64,000 nucleotides of DNA from Vespertiliibacter pulmonis. GTDB taxonomy: Bacteria > Pseudomonadota > Gammaproteobacteria > Enterobacterales > Pasteurellaceae. Position numbers and translations under genes: made by a program. The stretch lies in contig NZ_CP016615.1 of assembly GCF_013377275.1 (NCBI RefSeq), positions 1,560,830 through 1,624,829 of the forward strand, in the 5' to 3' direction. Shown piece after piece: positions 58,456 through 64,000 of this stretch; position 1 is the stretch's first letter; every line of letters starts with the position of its first letter. The notes below the pieces were generated by a model, which did no database searches, had not been told where the DNA came from, and was given only the letters and a program-made list of their open reading frames with translations.

Positions 58456-59538
58456 ATGAAGCATCTATTCAATTTTAGTGCAGGACCTGCAATGATTCCG
58501 CCTGAAGTATTAGCGCAAGCTCAAAGAGAATTACAAGATTGGCAAGGTTTGGGAACGTCTGTTATGGAGGTTAGCCATCGTGGTAAGCCGTTTATAGATC
58601 TGATTACCCAAGCAGAGCAGGATTTTCGCCTTTTATACAATATCCCAAATAATTATAAGGTTCTATTTTTGCAAGGGGGAGCAAGGGGACAATTTGCTGC
58701 TATCCCGATGAATTTAATTGGTAAGAAAGGCAAAGCCTTATATTTAAACAGTGGGCATTGGTCTGCAACGGCAGCTAAAGAAGCTCGTCTATTTTGTGAG
58801 ATTGATGAAATTTCAATTTTGGAACAGGGTGAGCGATTAACCATTGGAAATTTAGATTTTAGCCACATTGCAGATCAATATGATTATGTACATTATTGCC
58901 CTAATGAAACAATCAGTGGTGTTGAAATTTTTGAATTACCTAAAGTTGGTAATGCAGTATTGGTGGCAGATATGTCTTCAACGATTCTATCTCGTGAAAT
59001 TGATATTAGCAAATTTGGCTTAATTTATGCAGGTGCTCAGAAGAATTTAGGGCCTTCAGGAATTACAATGGTAATTGTGCGTGAAGATCTTATCGGCAAC
59101 GCTCGGTTTGCAACACCGTCTATTTGGAATTATGAAATACAAGCAAAAAGCGATTCAATGATCAACACACCACCAACGTTTGCGTGGTATCTGTGTGCGT
59201 TAGTATTCAAGCATTTATTGAATTTAGGTGGCATATCCAAAATTGAAGAACGTAATCAAGCTAAAGCAAAATTATTGTATGACTATTTGGATCAAAGCAC
59301 GTTTTATCGTAATCAAGTTGCTAAAGCTAACCGCTCTTTAATGAATGTAACTTTTACCACAGATAATGATGAACTAAATGCAAAATTTGTGGCAGAAGCA
59401 ACCGCTTGTGGGCTACTTGCCTTAAAAGGGCATAAAGTATTAGGCGGAATGCGGGCTTCTATTTATAACGCAATGCCGATTGAGGGCGTGAAAGCGTTAA
59501 TTGAGTTTATGCAGAAATTTGAACAGGAAAATAGCTAA
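58456..59538 (+). CDS. serC: Phosphoserine/phosphohydroxythreonine aminotransferase
   Basis: The 360-residue class V aminotransferase begins 'FNFSAGPAMIPPEVL', has 'GTSVMEVSHRGKPF' near residue 33, 'FLQGGARGQFAAIPMNL' near 72 and PLP Lys in 'YAGAQKNLGPSGI' near 196. It serves serine and pyridoxine 5'-phosphate synthesis. AAGGAAA precedes the start. It is probably co-transcribed with pepP and the following dehydrogenase gene. Confidence 0.96.
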   Translation: MKHLFNFSAGPAMIPPEVLAQAQRELQDWQGLGTSVMEVSHRGKPFIDLITQAEQDFRLLYNIPNNYKVLFLQGGARGQFAAIPMNLIGKKGKALYLNSGHWSATAAKEARLFCEIDEISILEQGERLTIGNLDFSHIADQYDYVHYCPNETISGVEIFELPKVGNAVLVADMSSTILSREIDISKFGLIYAGAQKNLGPSGITMVIVREDLIGNARFATPSIWNYEIQAKSDSMINTPPTFAWYLCALVFKHLLNLGGISKIEERNQAKAKLLYDYLDQSTFYRNQVAKANRSLMNVTFTTDNDELNAKFVAEATACGLLALKGHKVLGGMRASIYNAMPIEGVKALIEFMQKFEQENS

Positions 59539-59561
59539 TCTTACCTAAATACGGAGTGGTA

Positions 59562-60320
59562 ATGAAAAAATATACCTTGATTACAGGGGCATCATCGGGT
59601 ATTGGTTACGCATTAGCCAAAAAATATGCTGAACAAGGGGAATATTTGATCTTAGTTGCTCGCCGTAAACATCGATTAGAGCAATTTCAAAAGGAATATA
59701 CAAATGTTGAAATTATTGAACTTGATCTCGCTTCCCCAGAAAATGCACAAGCACTGTTTGCAATAACTGAACAGCAAGGCTGGTTTGTCTTTCGGCTAAT
59801 CAATAATGCAGGGGTAGGCGTGTTTGGCAAGTTCAGTGATACAGATCTTGCAACTAACATTGCAATGGTCAATTTGAATATTCAAGCGGTAATGATTTTA
59901 ACCAAATGCTATTTGCAACCAATGAAAAAATATAATCAAGGTGAAATTCTGAATGTGTCTTCGGTTGCAGGTTTTATGCCTGGGCCGTTAATGGCGGTAT
60001 ATTATGCAACCAAAGCTTTCGTTACTTCGTTTAGCCAAGCACTACGTTATGAGTTAAAAGAGAGCAATATAAAAATATCTGTCCTTGCCCCTGGTACAAC
60101 AGCAACGGAATTTGAGAAAACCGCAAATTTGCAAAATTCTAAATTATTTGACCGCTTGAATGTTCAATCAGCAGAAGAGGTAGCAAAAATTGCTGTGCAA
60201 CAGTGCGGAAAAGCGGTAATTATTCCAAATTGGCTCAATAAAATATTAGTATTAGGCAGGCGATTTATCCCTGATTTTTTATTGTTAAAAATCGTGGCAG
60301 AAATTCAAAAGCGAAAATAG
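59562..60320 (+). CDS. SDR-family oxidoreductase of unknown substrate
   Basis: This 252-residue classical short-chain dehydrogenase has the cofactor loop TGASSGIGYA at residues 8-17, 'NNAGVGVFG' near 84, catalytic Ser in 'ILNVSSVAGF' near 133 and Tyr/Lys in 'AVYYATKAFV' near 147-151. A hydrophobic C-terminus (about 225-247) could associate with membrane. The start ATG at 59562 follows GGAG by five bases. It lies 23 bases after serC; the neighbours do not reveal its substrate. Confidence 0.82.
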   Translation: MKKYTLITGASSGIGYALAKKYAEQGEYLILVARRKHRLEQFQKEYTNVEIIELDLASPENAQALFAITEQQGWFVFRLINNAGVGVFGKFSDTDLATNIAMVNLNIQAVMILTKCYLQPMKKYNQGEILNVSSVAGFMPGPLMAVYYATKAFVTSFSQALRYELKESNIKISVLAPGTTATEFEKTANLQNSKLFDRLNVQSAEEVAKIAVQQCGKAVIIPNWLNKILVLGRRFIPDFLLLKIVAEIQKRK

Positions 60321-60408
60321 TAATATATTTTTTCTAAAAATGAGCAAAGAAAGATAAGCTTACAAATTTTTGCTAAAATCAAACCGCTTATAATTAAAAA
60401 CACGTTAA

Positions 60409-61242
<834 letters not shown>

Positions 61243-61262
61243 TCAATAGTTATAAAAAATAT

Positions 61263-61284
61263 AGGGCTGAAAATCAGCCCTTTT
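61263..61284. terminator. Terminator after dapB
   Basis: An 8-bp stem, AGGGCTGA / TCAGCCCT, with a 3-base loop and a short T-run, between convergent dapB and greA. Confidence 0.85.
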
Positions 61285-61309
61285 ATGTAAATATTTATTC
61301 TTTGGTAGA

Positions 61310-61786
61310 TTACAGATATTTTACATCTAAAATATCAAATTCAATATTTCCACCAGGCGTTTTGATATTGACAGTGTCATCAATTTCTTTACCGATTAAG
61401 CCACGAGCAATCGGGGAATTGACTGAAATTAAGCCTTCTTTAATATTGGCTTCATCGTCCCCAACAATGCGGTAAGTTACTTCTTCATCGGTGTCGTTAT
61501 TCACTAAAGTAACGGTGGCTCCAAAAATTACTTTTCCAGTATTTTCCATTTTAGTGATATCAATAATTTGAGCATTGCCTAATTTACCTTCAATTTCTTG
61601 AATTCTTCCTTCGCAAAAACCTTGTTGTTCACGAGCGGCGTGATATTCAGCATTTTCTTTTAAATCACCGTGTTCACGAGCTTCGGCAATAGCTGCAATA
61701 ATTTCTGGTCGGCGTGTATTTTTTAAAAAATCCAGTTCTTCACGCAGTAGTTCTGCCCCTCGAACTGTCATTGGAATTTGTTTCAT
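61310..61786 (-). CDS. greA: Transcription elongation factor GreA
   Basis: The 158-residue protein has the N-terminal coiled coil with '[32 protein letters not shown]' (acidic tip Asp/Glu near 41-44) and the C-terminal FKBP-like domain ('[23 protein letters not shown]'). GreA enters the RNA polymerase channel and induces cleavage of backtracked RNA. ATG at 61786 follows AAGGATACATA; five further in-frame codons upstream are not needed. It is divergent from dacB. Confidence 0.97.
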   Translation of the reverse strand: MKQIPMTVRGAELLREELDFLKNTRRPEIIAAIAEAREHGDLKENAEYHAAREQQGFCEGRIQEIEGKLGNAQIIDITKMENTGKVIFGATVTLVNNDTDEEVTYRIVGDDEANIKEGLISVNSPIARGLIGKEIDDTVNIKTPGGNIEFDILDVKYL

Positions 61787-61889
61787 TATGTATCCTTTCA
61801 AATTTTATTGTAAGTGGTAAATTGACTGTTTACGAGCTGTTTTGAAAGCTATATTATTCATTTTCTTTTCAAAAATAGCAACCTAGATT

Positions 61890-63332
61890 ATGTTTTCATT
61901 CCGCCATATTTTTTCTAAAACTTTATTGATTTTTTTGGTTAGTTTTCCTCTATCAACGGGAGCTAAAGTCGCTGTATCTGAATTATTATCTTCTTTACCT
62001 GCGGGGGTATCCGTCAGTGTGATTGCTAAAAATTTGGAGACAGGGCAAATTATTGCAGAACATCAAAGCCAAGCATTTATGTTACCTGCGAGCACACAAA
62101 AAGTATTTACGGCATTAGCTACTAAACTGGCACTTCCCGATGATTTTCGCTTTCAAACAGCCTTTTTGAGTAAAGGAAATATTGAAAACGGCACATTAAA
62201 AGGGGATTTAATTGCTAAATTTACTGGCGATCCTACTTTATCTCATATTCAATTAACTAAATTAGTTGAGGAGTTAGGAAAGCAAGGTATTCGTCAAATT
62301 ACAGGAAATTTAATTCTCGATACTAGCGTTTTTACGAGTCATAATAAGGCTTCAGGCTGGATTTGGAATGATTTATCGCTCTGTTTTAGTGCACAGCCTG
62401 CAGCCGTCAATATTGACCATAACTGCTTTTATGCCAATTTAGAGGCTAGTCAGCCTGCGGGGAGTCCTGTTACGGTCAATGTACCTGCAGAATATCCTGT
62501 GCAAGTATTCAGTTCTGCTTATGTAGCAGAAAATGCAGACGTTCCGTATTGTTTACTTGATGCGGTAGTGAGTGATAATAATCGTTACCATATTAAAGGT
62601 TGTTTGGCTCGTCAAGACAAACCTTTTGGTTTGAGTTTTGCCGTGCAAGATCCAACAGCTTATGGGGCAAGTATGATACAAGCTAAATTAAAACACAGTG
62701 GTATTAAATTTAGCGGGCAAGTACAGGTTGCAACCAAGCCTCAGACAGGTTTGTTGTTAGCGGAGCATTATTCGGTTCCACTTTCTGATTTAGTTAAAAA
62801 GATGATGAAGAAATCGGATAATCAGATTGCAGATACCCTTTTTCGTACCATAGCTAATCAAAAATATAAACGCTCTGCCAGCTTTCCGCTTGCAAGCCAA
62901 GCACTAAGAGATATTTTAAAAAAACAGGCAAATATTGATTTGGCAAATGGTGTTATTGTTGATGGGTCAGGACTTTCTCGTCATAATTTAGTGAATGCTC
63001 AAACAATGTTAGATGCCCTTGTTTTTATTGCAAAGAATGAGGAACAACTACATTTGTTTGAAACCTTTCCAATTGCTGGAGTAGATGGCACATTATCTGG
63101 TCGAGGATCAGTAATTACGGCTCCTTTAGCAAATAATCTTATTGCGAAAACTGGTGCATTAAAAGGTGTATATAATTTAGCAGGTTTTATGAGCAATGTG
63201 CGAGGAGAACGGATTGCTTTTGTTGAATTTATCAATGGTTATTCCACCTCGCAAAATATAGAAAGTAAAACTAAACGAGCCCCCCTTAATCAGTTTGAAA
63301 ATGCGTTATTTATGAACTTGTATAACGAGTAA
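61890..63332 (+). CDS. dacB: PBP4, D-alanyl-D-alanine carboxypeptidase/endopeptidase
   Basis: The 480-residue class C penicillin-binding protein has a signal peptide (about residues 1-25), SxxK 'PASTQKVFTA' near 68-71, SxN 'KKSDNQIADT' near 310 and KTG 'IAKTGALKGVYNL' near 420. PBP4 removes terminal D-Ala and cuts crosslinks in periplasmic peptidoglycan. It is divergent from greA, as in E. coli and H. influenzae. Confidence 0.95.
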   Translation: MFSFRHIFSKTLLIFLVSFPLSTGAKVAVSELLSSLPAGVSVSVIAKNLETGQIIAEHQSQAFMLPASTQKVFTALATKLALPDDFRFQTAFLSKGNIENGTLKGDLIAKFTGDPTLSHIQLTKLVEELGKQGIRQITGNLILDTSVFTSHNKASGWIWNDLSLCFSAQPAAVNIDHNCFYANLEASQPAGSPVTVNVPAEYPVQVFSSAYVAENADVPYCLLDAVVSDNNRYHIKGCLARQDKPFGLSFAVQDPTAYGASMIQAKLKHSGIKFSGQVQVATKPQTGLLLAEHYSVPLSDLVKKMMKKSDNQIADTLFRTIANQKYKRSASFPLASQALRDILKKQANIDLANGVIVDGSGLSRHNLVNAQTMLDALVFIAKNEEQLHLFETFPIAGVDGTLSGRGSVITAPLANNLIAKTGALKGVYNLAGFMSNVRGERIAFVEFINGYSTSQNIESKTKRAPLNQFENALFMNLYNE

Positions 63333-63460
63333 TAAGATCTAAGCACTTGTTTTAGTTCAAATTGAGATATGTTTGTGTTTGCTAAATAATCAAAAAATAG
63401 TAGAATAGGCGGCTATTTTAGGTTTTGGTTTATCCACTATTATTGCATTATTGTTTTGCT

Positions 63461-63469
63461 ACAAGCGGT
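63461..63469 (+). repeat. Uptake signal sequence (ACAAGCGGT)
   Basis: Exact USS in the 276-bp gap between dacB and the efflux adaptor gene; CTAAATTTTGCAG follows. I see no other clear element in this gap. Confidence 0.8.
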
Positions 63470-63608
63470 TATTTAATAGCTAAATTTTGCAGATAATCAA
63501 TATTTTTAAAAAGAATAAACCCTAAAAGCTTACCTGATAACATAAGAGAGTTATTGAAAATGGCTTATGTATGAGGGAGAGTAATTCTAGTTTAATAATG
63601 GAGCAACT

Positions 63609-64000
63609 ATGTCAGATGCAGTTAAAAAGCCCTCTTTTCTTAAAAGATTTGGCTTTGTCTTGATTTTATTATTGGTCGCACTGATTTTTATCGGTGTTGT
63701 TGGCCTCAATATGTTTATTGATCAGCAAAAGGCGGCCTATGCAAAATCTGCCCCAGAGAAATCATCATTAGTAACTGTAATGAAAGTTGAAGGTAAAGAG
63801 TGGACTCCTGCTATTGAAGCAGTAGGTTATGTTCGCCCAAATCAAGGAGCGATGTTAAGTTCTCAAGTCAGTGGTACGGTTAATCATATTTTGGTGAAAT
63901 CAGGCGATATAGTAAAAAAAGGACAGCTATTAGTAGAATTAGATAGTTCGGTAGAACAGGCATCTTTGCGTGCAATGGAAGCCCAATTGCCTAGTGTGCA
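63609..64000 (+). CDS. RND efflux periplasmic adaptor (5' part)
   Basis: The frame runs off the right edge after about 130 residues. It has a basic start, one membrane helix (about residues 16-37) and the adaptor-protein lipoyl half-motif 'VGYVRPNQGAMLSSQVSGTVNHILVKSGDIVKKGQLLVELD'. This fits the MdtA/AcrA group that links an inner-membrane RND pump to an outer-membrane channel. GGAG lies six bases before ATG 63609. The pump gene should follow outside the window. Confidence 0.85.
   Translation, partial: MSDAVKKPSFLKRFGFVLILLLVALIFIGVVGLNMFIDQQKAAYAKSAPEKSSLVTVMKVEGKEWTPAIEAVGYVRPNQGAMLSSQVSGTVNHILVKSGDIVKKGQLLVELDSSVEQASLRAMEAQLPSV

Overview
This window is about 64 kb of AT-rich bacterial chromosome from a member of the Pasteurellaceae. 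The gene content is typical of that family: an OmpP2-like porin, CpxRA, a NanR/SiaR-type sialate regulator, a selenocysteine formate dehydrogenase, TtcA and MepM next to znuCB. The DNA carries many copies of the 9-mer ACAAGCGGT, the core uptake signal sequence (USS) of the Actinobacillus pleuropneumoniae-type subclade (Actinobacillus, Mannheimia, Bibersteinia, Haemophilus ducreyi and relatives). I counted 28 exact copies by eye and saw no Haemophilus influenzae-type AAGTGCGGT. I cannot assign a species.

Layout. Positions 1-9.1 kb hold the end of tamB, cydDC (assembly of cytochrome bd and thiol export), yhbP-ubiX, ttcA, xthA and a class II amidotransferase. Positions 9.1-19.4 kb hold znuBC facing mepM-dsbC, then recJ, an unusual BamE/OmpA-domain lipoprotein, ybhA with an acetyltransferase, dapA and folD. 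Two tRNA genes (Pro-TGG, Arg-TCT) follow, then ubiG, gdhA and priC. A 466-bp non-coding stretch with a perfect CRP-type palindrome precedes a general porin. Positions 24.4-33.7 kb contain a DUF1294 protein, a decayed histidine-phosphatase pseudogene, a pseudouridine synthase, ompW behind an FNR-type promoter, and the formate dehydrogenase locus fdhD / fdnGHI / fdhE with an in-frame UGA. Positions 33.8-47.5 kb hold gyrB, lysS, a phosphoethanolamine transferase, pyrH, rbfA-truB-mltB, ppx and a partial sialic acid locus (nanQ-nanR-nanA). Positions 47.5-64 kb hold zapG, rplM-rpsI, the overlapping yaaA-lipoprotein-fieF-Zn-ribbon operon, can, cspD, a Nif3-like gene, mazG-cpxR-cpxA, pepP-serC-SDR, dapB, greA, dacB and the start of an RND efflux adaptor.

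Functional themes are anaerobic respiration (formate dehydrogenase-N, FNR-type ompW promoter, cydDC), envelope biogenesis and stress (TamB, MepM, MltB, PBP4, Cpx, porins, lipopolysaccharide decoration), metal homeostasis (ZnuBC, FieF, YaaA) and translation.

I see no insertion sequence, prophage, integrase, CRISPR array, toxin-antitoxin or secretion system. Nearly all of the window is conserved core genome. The parts worth a second look are small: an orphan CRP site beside a possible outer-membrane-protein remnant, the three-lesion pseudogene, terminators built from inverted USS pairs, inverted repeats in several promoter regions, and two lipoproteins of unknown role. I did not find a convincing undescribed multi-gene system.
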